Assembly (NCBI GenBank): GCA_017311315.1
Contig: CM029638.1
Coordinates: 12,878,227-12,942,226, forward strand
Source of the DNA: Dendrocalamus latiflorus
Taxonomy: Eukaryota > Streptophyta > Magnoliopsida > Poales > Poaceae
DNA: 64,000 nucleotides
Reading direction: 5' to 3'
Shown here piece by piece: positions 45,524-56,786 of this stretch. The translations under genes were made by a program, and so were the position numbers. Positions within the stretch are counted from its first letter, which is position 1. The number at the start of each line of letters is the position of its first letter. The notes under the pieces are model-generated. The model had not been told where the DNA came from and ran no database searches. It worked only from the letters and a program-made list of their open reading frames with translations.

Positions 45524-47952
45524 ATGAGCAAGCCTGAAGTCCGAAGAAGGATGGCACCGAAAAAAGCTTCGTCGGCGGCGACGAAGGGAAAAAAGGCGGC
45601 CGGGTCGGAGCGTCGCATGGGCACCAGGGCCTCGGCATTGACTGCTACGGGCGCGGACGACGACGCAGGCGCGGTGGTCGAGGACGTCGACGCTTGTGCT
45701 GCGACGACTGACCCCGCCACCGGCGCTGCGACGGTTGACCCCGCCGCCGGCGCCGCGACGGCCAACCCTGTCACCGGCGCTACGGCGGCCAACCCCGTCG
45801 CTGGCGCTGCCGCGACAGCCAACCCCGTCACCGGCGCTGCGGCGGCCAACCCCGTCACTGGCGCCGCGACGACTGACCCTGCCACTGGCGCCGCGACGGC
45901 CAACCCCGTCACTGGCGCTCCGACATCCAACCTCGTCACCCTCGCCGCGACGCTCACCGGCAGCTCGGGAGCTCGCGAGGTGATCGTACTTGCGCCGACC
46001 CGTCCGCTGGGCGAGCCGGCGGCTTCGCCCGCGCAGGCGGTGGAAAGCGCCCTGCTGGCGGCCCTCCAAGCGTTCCAGCAGGAGCTAGGGGATCTTCGTG
46101 GGGTTGTCCGCGACATACAAGAGGCTCGAAGCCAGCAGGCCGCGCCAGTGGTCGCGCCGGAGCCCACGCCGGAAAGGGCGGACAGCCGCGATGCCCCCAT
46201 GTCCAACCGCGTGCCGCTACGGCGCTTCGATCTGGAGTCCCCGCTTTCGGCAGGACTGCAGCAGGCGGCGTGGCCCGAAGACTTCAAGTTCCCCAGTGTC
46301 ATCGAGTCGTACAAAGGCGATACGGACCCCCGCGAGTTCATGCGCGTGTACGAAACCGCAATCGAAGCCGCGGGCGGAGATGACACCACAAAGGCGAAGG
46401 GACTCCCCCTCGCGTTGCAGGGAGTGGCGCTTTCCTGGTTTTTTACCATAGAGCCAAACTCCATCTACGCGTGGGGGCAGCTTCGCGACCGCCTTCACAA
46501 CAACTTTCAAGAAACTACGTTGAGCGAGTCGACGCAGACCAGCTCTTTGCCGTGAAGCAGAAACCTTCGGAGAAGCTCCGAGACTACTTCAAGCGCTTCG
46601 CGAAGATACGATGCCAAGTCAAGGATGTCAACGAAACAACCGTTGTCAATGCAGCCATACAGGGCCTCCGCCCGGGCCCCATGGCCGAATACAACGCAAG
46701 GAAGCCGATCAAGACAGTGACGAAGCTCTTCGACAAAATGGAGGAATACACCAGGGCGGAAGAGGACGCACGACGAAGACAAGGTGACGACTCCGACACC
46801 AACCAGGCCAATGGCTCGGCAAAGACCGAAGACCCGCCAAGGGACGGCTCTGCGAAGGGAAAGCGCAAGCAGGAGTCGTCAAAGGACGCACCTGAACGCA
46901 AGGACGCCCCGCACAGGGAGACGTCTGATAGGCCCAGGCGAGGCCGGCAGGTCTTCGACATCGAAGGTGGCTCCGAAGAAACTGCCCCCGCGGGTCGGGG
47001 CGGCCGGGGGCGCCGAGGCCGCGGGGATTACGATGACCAACACCAGCGGCTGTGGTGCGCAGTCCACGGTCGCGGCAACCACGACACGCGCACGTGCACC
47101 TCTATCGCGGCGCTCCGTGACAGCGTCACCAGGGACAGGAACCAGGAGGCACGCCCGCCCGTGGTAGCCCACGTGCAGCACCCATACGAAGCCCCCATGC
47201 ACATTCAAGCACAAGGGACACAGCCCTACGAGGGCCCTCTGCGCATTCAGGCCCATGTACAACAGCCTCAGGGAGGCCTCTTGCAGCTACAGGCTCCGGA
47301 TGCCGCCCACCACAAGGTTATCAATGTCATCTCCGGAGGCTCCTCGCTGGAGTTCGCCTCGACACGACAGCGGAAAGCCTACGTACGGAGGCTACACCAC
47401 GTGGCGGCGTACCCAGCGCAGGCACCGCCGGACTGGGCGCAACACGAAGTCACGTTCACACCCACCGACGCCCAAGGCGTGGAGCTCCCTCATCACGACC
47501 CCCTAGTCGTCCGGGTCGCCATAGCAGGGTGCGATGTGGGGCGCGCCCTAGTTGACGGCGGCAGCTCCGCGAACATTCTGTTCGCGGCAGCCTTCGACCA
47601 GATGGGGATCCCCCGAAGCCGCCTCGGCCCATCGGGAGTCCCGCTGCAAGGATTCGGAGGACAACCCCTACGGGCGCTCGGCCAAATATGCCTGCAGGTC
47701 TCCTTCGGCCAGGGCGACAATGCAAGGGTCGAAGATGCCACATTCGACGTCGTGGATCTCCCATACCCTTACAACGCCATACTGGGGCGCCCAATCCTTA
47801 ACTCCTTCGGGGCGGTACCGCATCACGGCTATTTATGCATGAAGCTCCCGGGGCCGCGGGCCATCATTACCGTTCGTGGCGACCAGGACATGGCCCGGCG
47901 CATCGAGCATGGCACTAGATGCCCCCGTCGCGGCGACCAGCGACGCGCTTAG
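45524..47952 (+). pseudogene. Gag-protease reading frame with one frameshift
   Basis: ATG 45524 begins a frame open to 46555; the second frame is open through 47952. They join at a one-base loss near 46510-46514, inside a well-conserved gag motif, so a mutation is likelier than programmed shifting. Content: a basic N terminus; seven or so imperfect 10-residue repeats of the (A/T)NPVTGAA type (about 45715-45940); a Retrotrans_gag domain (about 46220-46620); a basic Ser/Arg/Gly-rich segment; a zinc-knuckle variant with Cys at 47056 and 47095 (CxxHx4Hx4C); and an aspartic protease with the DGGS signature (Asp codon 47554-47556). It stops before any polymerase domain. Gag would form the particle shell. 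Confidence 0.85.
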
Positions 47953-48203
47953 GGTTAGCACCGAAGCGCGGGGACCTACGACGTCATCCGGGGGCGGGTC
48001 GGCTGCCCGGCAGGTAGCGCAATCACTAGAGGCTTCGGCCGCGCCGAACACAGACGGTTAGTACCCCCCCCCCCCCGCCATATGTAATCGCTCACCCGCG
48101 CAAACGGGAAGGTAATAAAGTTCCGTTTGTCGCCAATCTATTATCATTGGGCAAAAGTACACGGCGAGGCCGCGCGGGGGCTTCGCCCACGCGCGCGCTC
48201 CTG
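47953..48203. other. Spacer after the gag-protease frame
   Basis: No gene; includes a C run (48066-48077). Leads into tandem arrays. Confidence 0.6.
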
Positions 48204-48602
48204 CAGTATAAACCAAAGACGCACGTTCGCGTGTGCACTCTCCGTAGCCAGGGGTACGGGTATGAGTATAAACCAAAGACGCACGTTCGCGTGTGCACTC
48301 TCCGTAGCCAGGGGTACGGGTATGAGTATAAACCAAAGACGCACGTTCGCGTGTGTACTCTCCGTAGCCAGGGGTACGGGTATGAGTATAAACCAAAGTC
48401 GCACGTTCGCGTGTGCACTCTCCGTAGCCAGGGGTACGGGTATGAGTATAAACCAAAGACGCACGTTCGCGTGTACACTCTCCGTAGTCAGGGGTACGGG
48501 TATGAGTATAAACCAAAGATGCATGTTCGCGTGTGCACTCTCCGTAGCCAGGGGTACGGGTATGAGTATAAACCAAAGACGCATGTCCGCGTGTGCACTC
48601 TC
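48204..48602. repeat. 60-bp tandem repeat, nearly seven units
   Basis: Units of exactly 60 bases with 'ggtatgagtataaaccaaag' and 'acgttcgcgtgtgcactctc' run on with few changes. Frames open across them on both strands are repeat artefacts. Confidence 0.95.
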
Positions 48603-48870
48603 CGTCAAAAGCACGGGCATGAGTATAAACGAAGACGCACGTTCGCGTGTGCACTCTCCGTCAAAGACGCGGGCATGAGTATAAACGAAGACGCACGTTC
48701 GCGTGTGCACTCTCCGTCAAAGACGCGGGCATGTGTATAAACGAAGACGCACGTTCGCGTGTGCACTCTCCGTCAAATACACGGGCATGAGTATAAACGA
48801 AGACGCATGTTCGCGTGTGCACTCTCCGTCAAAGACACGGGCATGAGTATAAACAAAGACGTGTGGGGGG
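48603..48870. repeat. 56-bp tandem repeat, about five units
   Basis: A shortened version of the preceding unit ('cgtcaaagacgcgggcatga', then 'gtataaacgaagacgcacg'). Confidence 0.92.
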
Positions 48871-48884
48871 ACGCCTCTGCACGC

Positions 48885-49330
48885 ACTCCACGGAGTATAA
48901 ATAAGACGCGGATGTTTTCCCATCGCACTCTACTGAGTATAAACAAGACGCGAACCCCGCGCACGCCAGGGACTTCGTCCCTGTGCGTACTCTCCGGAGT
49001 ATAAATAAGACGCGGATGTTTTCCCTGCGCACTCTACTGAGTATAAACAAGACGCGAACCCCGCGCACGCCAGGGACTTCGTCCCTGTGCGTACTCTCCG
49101 GAGTATAAATAAGACGCAGATGTTTTCCCTGCGCACTCTACTGAGTATAAACAAGACGCGAACCCCGCGCACGCAAGTGACTTCGTCCCTGTGCGTACTC
49201 TCCGGAGTATAAATAAGACGCGGATTTTTCCCTGCGCACTCTACTGAGTATAAACAAGACGCGAACCCCACGCACGCCAGGGACCTCGTCCCTGTGCGTA
49301 CTCTCCGGAGTCTAAATCAGACACGAATGC
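48885..49330. repeat. Tandem repeat of about 105 bp, four units
   Basis: Units carry 'gagtataaataagacgcgga' and 'cagggacttcgtccctg', a short palindrome. Confidence 0.88.
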
Positions 49331-49579
49331 TGTCCCTGTGCGCTGGGCAAAACGCAAATGTGGCGCGAACCTTGCGTGGCTGTCGACCGCGCACCTCCTC
49401 AGCGCGTCGAAGCTCGCCTTCGCACACCACGGGACGTGTACGCGAGACGCACCGCGGAAGCCAACCCCGAGAACTTCAAGGAGTACCGACGCAGCGCCAG
49501 AGGCTGACCCCAGTGACAGAGCGCGCGCGGGGTACAGAGTACACCAGAGGCTACCCCCACTCCGGGGTAGGGAGTGCGG

Positions 49580-49875
49580 AGGTCAGCCTTCGCACGCGCC
49601 AGTCTACGGACCTTAAACAGGCCGTAGTGCGGAGGTCCGCCTTCGCACGCGCCAGTCTACGGACTTTAAACAGGCCGTAGTGCGAGGGTTCGCCTTCGCA
49701 CGCGCCAGTCTACGGACTTTAAACAGGCCGTAGTGCGAGGGTTCGCCTTCGCACGCGCCAGTCTACGGACTTTAAACAGGTCGTAGTGCGACGGTCCGCC
49801 TTCGCACGCGCCAGTCTACGGACTTTAAACAGGTCGTAGTGCGAGGGTTCGCCTTCGCACGCGCCAGTCTCCGGT
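49580..49875. repeat. 53-bp tandem repeat, five to six units
   Basis: Units with 'cttcgcacgcgccagtctac' and 'actttaaacaggccgtagtg' at 53-base spacing (49591, 49644, 49697...). The antisense gene's last exon ends inside the array. 49330-49580 between arrays holds no recognised gene. Confidence 0.93.
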
Positions 49876-52560
49876 CACAAGCCCTTCGAGGTGGCTTTCC
49901 AGCGCTTGCATGGCATCCCACGCAACCACCGAAGCCTCGCCAAGCGTCCCGTCACGCTCCGCTAGAGTTAAGGCGAGTTCGCCTTTCTCCTTTTCTAGCG
50001 AGGCGACTTGTTGCAGAAGGCCTTCCCGCTCCGCCGCGAACTCCTGCCGCATCACCTCCGCGGCCGACTCCCGCGCCGGAGCGGCAAGCCCCTCGGCATG
50101 CGCCTTCGTCACGGCACACTCCGCTTCCAGCTGGCGGATGAGGGCATCCTGCGCGGAACGGACTCCCGTGGCTTCGCGTAGCCCCTCCTCGGCGACCCGC
50201 AGCCTATCTTTGAGCGCCCGTTGCGCATGAACATAGGCCGTTTGCAGGGCCTGCCCCAGCACCAGTGTCTGCAGGGCGAAACGACTTAGCAAGCTCAGCA
50301 TGGCCAAGCATCGTCGCATGAGTAGGTACTTACCCTCACCCCCGACACCTCGAAGGCGTCCCCGAGACGCTCCACTCCGTAGGCATGAAGCGCCTGCTGG
50401 CTGACGCTGGCCGCAGCGTCATCCACGATCCCATGCCACGCCCTCAGCGTCTCGGACGGAGGAACGAAATCCGAGGGACTCGAACGCACGACGTTCGCGC
50501 CGTCGACGCCACGACCTCCATGTCCTGGCAAAGGCTCCTCCTCCGGAATAAGCGACGCTACAGACAGCGACGCAGGTGAGCGCCGCAAGACGCAACGAAA
50601 GCACCAGGGAAGCCAAACCACCTTACCTTCGGTAGCGGAAGGAGGGCTCCGGGGGCCTGCCCCCCCGACGGTGGCGCAAGTGCTCGCAGAAGGCGCGGTC
50701 CCGCCAAGAGCAGAAGCCTCCGCGTTAAGGGCCGGCGCCGACCGTTCCTGCACGGCGGACGGCACGGCCTGAAGGGCAGAGGAAGTGTGCGCCGCAGGAC
50801 GTCGGCATGTCCATCGGAGTCCCAAAAGCTCCCGATACCCGTCGCTACGACGAATCCCCTCGATGTCTGGTGGAGCTCCGGTCGCAGGCACGGCCGCTTA
50901 GCCGGAGCACGGGGCGACGACGCCGCTCCAGCAGCCACCACCGGAGTGGCCCCCGCAGCTGCAGCACCCGGAGGCGAAGCCCCCTCCATGGCAATCTCTG
51001 CGGGGGGTAGCTCGGCTTCGGCCGCCGCTGCGGGTGAGGACCCAGCTCCGCGCGGCCCCACGGCGGACGTTCCCGGCGTTATGGCGGCCACGGCTGAGGG
51101 CTCCACCTCAGCGCCGCCGGTCCCCTCGGATCCCGTCTCGACGACCGCCATGGGTGACAAGACTTCTCCTCTCCGGCTGCTCGTGGCGAACCCGCCGTCC
51201 AGGGCGCCCGCTGAGGATCCGTCGCCCCCAGCGTCTGCGCCATCCAAACCGGAGTCGGCGTACCTCGCCGAATCCGACTCGGCGTCTGCCGTACCATCGG
51301 GAGCGCTAGCAGCGGCACCGGCAGCCGCTACACCAAGCACGGCAGACGCCCCACCACGACCCCTCTTGCGATACGGCGCCTTCCTCCTCGTCGCGCCGTC
51401 GTCTTGATGCGGCGGGCCCGACTCAGCACGCTCCGGCACGGCAAGGCCCAGGGCCTCGCACACGCGGTTTATCCGCCCCAGCCCCGCCTCGGCGGTAGCG
51501 GACGCGCGCTGCTCATGCTCCCTGCCGGTGTACGGCCCCAGGAATACGCGCGCGGCCTGCTCTGCGTCCTCCAAGCGAACCCCTACAAGCAAGGCAGGAG
51601 TCGATAACCTATAACGCGTTTCGCGTAAATAAAGGGGAGACGCGGTCGAGGCTTACGAAGACCGGAGGGAGCCGGCAGTGCGCAGACCCATGGCGAGACA
51701 TTGTCGTCTCGACGCTTCTCGGCGGCAAGGCGCCAGTCACTGGCGAGCGGCGACACGCCGTACATCACGTACTCCTCGGCGAGATCGTGCATGTTGAAAC
51801 GGGCGGCCACGCCTACGAGCCGCCGGGCCCTCCGCCTGTCCTCGTTGTCGAGCGTTCGGCCGGGCGAGGTCTTGAACGCGATCGGCCGGCCCGTACACTC
51901 AAGGCCGCTCCCGCTCTCCACGCGGTGGTAGAAGCACCGCCTCATCCATTGAGACTCCAACTTCCCGCGAGTGGAGTTCGCAGGGAAGAGCTTGCTGCAG
52001 GTTGACCGCAGAATAAAGGAGACGCTGCCGAAGCTCGACAGCGTCCCGTCCTTCCGATCCTTGCGCTGGCACCGTGCCTCGTGCAGGTAGGCGAACAATG
52101 AAGCACTAGGCCAGCACGCTCCCGAGCGCAAGGCCCAACTGTACACCGCGAGCCGGGCCACGGCGTTCGGAGTCAGTTGCGCCAACTCCAGCCCGAATGT
52201 CCGCAGCACGTTGCCCACGATCGCCGCCACCGGGATGCGGAGCCCCGCGTCGAAGAACGCAACGAATACGAGCGCCTCCGACCTCTCGAGGCGCGGTTCC
52301 GTCTCATCGGCGGCGGGCAATCGTACCGCCTGGCGCTCGGACAGCTTCCCCGCGCGCAGAAGCGTTTGGATTGTCTTCTCAGTCACGAGCGACGGGCCCA
52401 GCTCGCCGGAGAACGCGCCCTCCTTCTCCGCCGCCAGCCAGCACTTGTCTGCCGCCGCTGGGTCGCGTTCGCTGAGCGAGTACTTCACTTCTAGCGGCGA
52501 AGATCGCCGGCGAATGCCGCTGGCACTAGCCGCCTGGCCACGCTCGCCACCAGATGCCAT
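49825..52560 (-). CDS. Antisense gene of the gypsy-type element (Transposase_28-like)
   Basis: Four exons: 52560-51657, 51582-50627, 50540-50334, 50268-49825, joined by GT-AG introns of 74, 86 and 65 bases that all keep frame; 836 residues, no stop. Residues about 95-165 (AFFDAGLRIPVAAIVGNVLR..., QLTPNAVARLAVYSWA) match my knowledge of the 'putative gypsy type transposon' family (Pfam Transposase_28), found in grass retroelements. A long Ala/Gly/Ser/Pro-rich linker follows, then a C-terminal coiled coil (exon 4, EFAAEREGLLQQVASLEKEKGEL) ending in the 53-bp repeats. It is encoded opposite to gag-protease and converges on it. Function is unknown; conservation of frame and splice sites suggests it was expressed until recently. 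The exon 3 acceptor at 50541 was chosen because it keeps frame; an acceptor at 50558 would not. Confidence 0.75.
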
Positions 52561-52725
52561 AGCCTCTCGCGAAAGGGTTATGGCGGCTAAATTACTGCGG
52601 GGGTACGGAAGGCGATGCAAGCAAGAAGAGGGCGTAGAACTACGGGGGTGCGGTTCCGAAGACTATTTCAAGTCACCTCGCCCCAATGCCGAAGCGTCGC
52701 GACGGCCCACGTACCGGACGCGACC

Positions 52726-52734
52726 AAAATTATA
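52726..52734 (-). promoter_or_regulatory. Possible TATA box of the antisense gene
   Basis: The minus strand reads TATAATTTT, 166 bases before the ATG, in otherwise GC-rich DNA. Confidence 0.35.
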
Positions 52735-52739
52735 CAACG

Positions 52740-53159
52740 GCCCGTCCCGCACAATCCCCCATAACCAAAGACGAGGGGACGCGGCCACAGCGGTAAGGAT
52801 TGTCAGAGCACGACGCTCCAATGGCCTCCTGCCGCGTGCCAACCGCCGTACGAGATAGCTGGAGCACACGAGCCCAGGCGTCGACACGCCCCTAGACATC
52901 ATTAAAGCGCACCAATGGCCCATGGGATCGCAACCGTTCGCACCCCGCCATGCACGAGTAGCAAACCGCCGCATACCCCACACGCGCCAAGGCGGGTCGC
53001 GGGGTACGGCAACCTAGCCCTGGCAAACCGGGGGTCGGCGCGATTCCAGGCGCCTTTACAGCGCATGATCGCGTCGTCAGATCGCAATCACCGCATGCGT
53101 GGCGATGTTCACGGTGTGAAGTTGCAACTCAGACCGCCGCTGAGCCTCTACCGCGGCTT
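52740..53159. other. GC-rich element-internal DNA, no gene recognised
   Basis: Short open frames only; lies upstream of the antisense gene. Confidence 0.5.
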
Positions 53160-53460
53160 CGGCTTCAAGGATAGCGCGCACGTCTACTTCGGCTAGGCGC
53201 CAGCTCCGCTGCCACCCGTTCGAAGGGTAGGGGACGGAGCGCGCGCGTCTACCTCGACTAAGGCGCCAGCTCTGCTGCCACCCGTTCGAAGGGTAGGGGA
53301 CGGAGCGCGCGCGTCTACCTCGACTAAGGCGCCAGCTCCGCTGCCACCCGTTCGAAGGGTAGGGGACGGAGCGCGCGCGTCTACTTCGGCTAGGCGCCAG
53401 CTCCGCTGCCACCCGTTCGAAGGGTAGGGGATGGAGCGCGCGCGTGTACTTCGGCTAGGT
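53160..53460. repeat. 65-66 bp tandem repeat, four units
   Basis: Units with 'ggcgccagctccgctgccac' and 'gttcgaagggtaggggacgg'; GGCGCC recurs at 53196, 53262, 53328, 53393. Confidence 0.93.
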
Positions 53461-54654
53461 TTTGACGGGTTCGCATAGACAGATAAGATTCAGTACATCA
53501 ACGTTCCTCCGCGATAGCGCCAGATTGGCGCAATCAGCAGAGGCAGATGAACTCAAGCATATCTGTCTACGAGAACACGTCAAACCTTGCCATCTTCATA
53601 CGGGAGCACGACGCGCGCGTACGAGGCCGTCCTCTTGATCGCCACTCCAACCTGGCCGCAGCCGCGGCTTCGGCCTGGACCTTGGCCTCGAGGAGCGGAC
53701 CGCGCGCACGATCCCACCCGTTGCCACCTCCCGCACATGGCAAAAGCAAAGGTCATGTCGCGCAAAGTTTGGCTTGTTCTCCTTAACAGGCCACCTTCAG
53801 TGCATCAACATTTTTTCACAAAGTAATGCGGACGGGCTCCATCAGGAACCCCGACTGAAGGTAGGTCTGTTGAGGAGAACAGGGCAAACCTTGCCGTCAT
53901 ATGCAGACACGCAGCGCGAGGGCAGGAAGCGCGGCTGGCTACCGGTAACAGACGCTAATCAAGCTCCCGAGAAAAATGGACCTTCATCTGTACATCAACA
54001 TCCCCCAAGCCGCTCAGCGTCGCTAGGGAATGTCGATGCACGGAAGGGGCCCATTTTAGGGGAGCAGCCTCTATCCAAGGATACGATGCAGGAACAACGT
54101 CGCACCCGCGCCGTATATATATACCCCATCACCGGGGGGGCCACCCGGCGGAAGTCCAACCGGCGGAAGCCCAATCAGCGGGGGAGCCAACCGGCGGAAG
54201 TCCAACCGGCGAAAGTCTAACTACCGCAAATCCGTCGCCACATTAAAATGCTCACGGCGTCTCAAGGCCAGCACCGCGCCAAGCACGCTCCGCCACGTGG
54301 ACCGCCAGAACAAGAACGTCGCAGCGCGTCCGCTATCACTTCACGCGTGTGCGACGGCTCAGGGGCCTGCTACGCCTACCTATGCCGACGCAACGCCTCC
54401 AACTCGGCTCGGGCAACCACGATCCCGCCACGACAGGGGGACGGAGCGCGCGGGCGTGCCTACTTCGATCAGGTGCCAGCTCGGGACGGAGCGCTCGCAC
54501 ACCTACCTCAACCACCAATCCAAGCATTGGGTCCGGCTACGGCCTCAGCCCCCGGTCAAGTTCGGGAAAGTTCACAGGCCGCAGGGACGGAGGGGGCCAA
54601 AGGACTCAGCAACATGGCTTCGGCCCTGTGAAGCCCTTTACCATGAGAGGCTCC
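53461..54654. other. 3' internal region of the gypsy-type element
   Basis: No domain recognised. It holds scattered repeat-like pieces ('cggaagtccaaccggcg' at 54150-54220; a relic of the 65-bp unit near 54430-54500). No convincing polypurine tract precedes the 3' LTR. Confidence 0.5.
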
Positions 54655-54904
54655 TGTTGTAGGGGTGGTCCCCACCTAATCTCAGCAGGCCTGGTAGAAG
54701 GTTATAAGGCCCAGAGTAGGCCTTGTGTAATGACATAAGTGCCCCTGAAAGGGACACTTAGCTGTAAGGGTATAATTGTACAAGCACTTCCCATGTATAT
54801 ATATATGGAATACAGGCCATGGGGAGAACCCAAGCCATTACAATCACTTACTCCCAACTCTCCACTACCATCTCTCTCTCTGTGTTTGGTCTGTAGCCAC
54901 AACA
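54655..54904 (+). repeat. 3' LTR of the gypsy-type element
   Basis: 250 bp, differing from the 5' LTR at only a few positions. Confidence 0.92.
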
Positions 54905-55800
54905 GCGTATATATACGTAGACGTGTGTGTGTATATACGTGTATATGCATATGTATATATACGTGTATATATAAAGAACATATCTGGTGAACAAGCCTTT
55001 ATCTGTGCACATATGGACATATCTAATCTCGGCCGTCCAATCCAAAATAGACGGACGAGATGTTGACAGGCGCTCCCCCGTTTCCCACTTACGCAAATTT
55101 GCGTTTTGGCCCCCCGTTTCCATCCTATGCTCGTCAATCCTTCCCATCTCCATTCCTAGCGCTGTCGCCTCCTCTGCTCTTCCCTATACAGCACCTCCGG
55201 TGGCTCCCCTCCCCCTCTCTGCCTCCCCTCCCCTTCGGCGGCTCCCCCATCCCTCCTCCATCGGCGCCTTCCCCTCCCCCTTCGCTCCCGCGGCTCCCCC
55301 TCCATGCCTCCCCTCCTCTATCGGCACCTCCCCCTACCCCTCCCCTCTAGCGGTTGCCCTCCTCCATTGGCACCTCTGGTGGTCGAAGCACCGTGGTCGA
55401 AGTGTCGTGGTCAAAATCATGGTTGAAGTGTTGTGGTCGAAGCACCGTGGTTAAAGGACCATGGTCAAAATGCCGTGGTCGAAGCCGTGGTCGAAGCGCC
55501 ATGGCCAAAGTGTCATGATCAAAGTGTCGTGATCGAAGCGCCTAATTGAGGCCATGGTCGAAGCAATGTGTGGTCGGAGAGGGGGAGGGGAGGCGCAAAC
55601 CACTAGAGGGGAGGGGGAGCCGTAGGAGGGGAGGGGGAGGCACCGACCGAGGATGGAGGGGGAGGGGGAGGCGTGGATGGAGGAGGGCGTGCTGCAGAAG
55701 GGGAAGGGGAGGTGCTGGATGGGAGGAGACGAGGACGGGTGCGTGCAGGAGCTGAATAACACTACCATGTGTGTGTGAAGCCTTTTCCGTACTCCTAGGA
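54905..55800. repeat. Low-complexity region with inverted pyrimidine and purine tracts
   Basis: 54905-54975 is a TA/CG-type microsatellite ('gtatatatacgtg'). 55140-55375 is C/T-rich, 55580-55735 is G/A-rich and roughly complementary to it, and 55378-55575 between them repeats 'gtggtcgaag' about a dozen times. It could be a foldback-like element. Open frames are composition artefacts. 55800-56040 shows nothing. Confidence 0.5.
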
Positions 55801-56039
55801 ATATATACTCTCACTTCTAATATACCACTTAAACGAATATTTCATACCTCTATGTCATTTTCGGTATACATAAATACTAATTCTAAAATACTCCAATATG
55901 ACTTGGTTGAAAAAAATTTATCAGAGTCCTTTATTTTTTTTATATATACACTTTTCTATATATAAAAGGAGTAAATATACAAATTATGCTATAAAAAAAG
56001 AATTTTCATGAAATTTTTTATGAAACTCACTTTGGAGTA

Positions 56040-56470
56040 TCTTATGATCACGGAGGTACGGAGGTGTGATCCAGAGGCTACGACACGTGGTGGACGACGC
56101 GTGGAGAAGCTACGAGAGGTGCGGTCCTGGAGGCTTCGACACGTGATGAGTTGAAATGTCAGAAGTGTGCAAAAACCCGTGTTAGGAAGGGTTTTTGGTC
56201 CCTTGAAAATTAGTGGGCCAAAAGCTTAGTTGAAGTAAAAAAAGCCTAGCCTTAATTAGATGAGTTGTATTAGGGTTTTGCGTAGAGATTGAATAGGAGA
56301 TGGAGTAAGCCGTATAAAATAGATACTGTGTGCGGCGGCGCCGTGATTTAGCCAACAAAAAGGAAACAATGAGACGGGCACGGGATTCGAGATTGGATGG
56401 AAACGCTTCTGATGGATCTTTGAAGCCTTGGCCGTGACGTTCATTAGCGGTGAGGTGATTAGATAGGTGA
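56040..56470 (+). repeat. Family Z repeat, fragment
   Basis: Matches 10560-10930 ('gaggtgcggtcctggaggct', 'gtgcaaaaacccgtgttagg'). Interrupted by the Harbinger element, it resumes at 60252 and again after the foldback element at 60906. Confidence 0.6.
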
Positions 56471-56786
56471 TTAGAGCAACTCCAGCAGTAGCCCTCAAAA
56501 CAGGACCCCTACTTTTCATTTGAGGGCTCCCCCTACTTTTGAGGGCCCTGTTTTCTGGGCTGCACTCCAGCAGGAGCCCTCAAAACAGGGCCCCTACTTC
56601 TTAATTCCCACTATTTCTTCAACATTTATGCATATGTATGGGACAAAAGCACAATACAGAATAAAATATTTATGATTTCTCAATTAGAGACAATATTTAA
56701 ATTTATGAATTCAAATACGAATATTCAAATTTAAATTTAAATTTATTCCGAATTTAAATTGAAAGCACAGAGTTCATCACATAACA

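Larger units (their letters stand above)
45251..54904 (+). mobile_element. Gypsy-type LTR element with gag-protease and antisense gene, no RT
   Basis: LTRs 45251-45499 and 54655-54904 are nearly identical, TGTTGT...ACAACA. A primer site TTGGCGCCGTCCGTGGGGA follows the 5' LTR. On the plus strand only gag and an aspartic protease are encoded (45524-47952); no reverse transcriptase, RNase H or integrase is seen, so the element depends on others. The middle is tandem-repeat arrays, and the minus strand carries an intact spliced gene (52560-49825). Flanking pentamers differ (aaagg and gcgta), so there is no target duplication. GC content is far higher than in the surroundings. Confidence 0.88.

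Noticed and set aside
45460..46464. 334-codon minus-strand frame opposite gag
   Set aside because: Shadow of the GC-rich gag frame; composition mirrors the sense codons and there is no motif.
48058..48740. Open frames of 128-198 codons on both strands
   Set aside because: The 60-bp repeat length is a multiple of three, so several frames stay open by repetition; no known domain.
48204..49875. CRISPR-like arrays
   Set aside because: Units abut without unique spacers, differ in length between blocks, and lie within a plant retroelement.
50787..51407. 206-codon plus-strand Ala/Pro-rich frame
   Set aside because: Shadow of exon 2 of the antisense gene, whose frame and splice sites are coherent.
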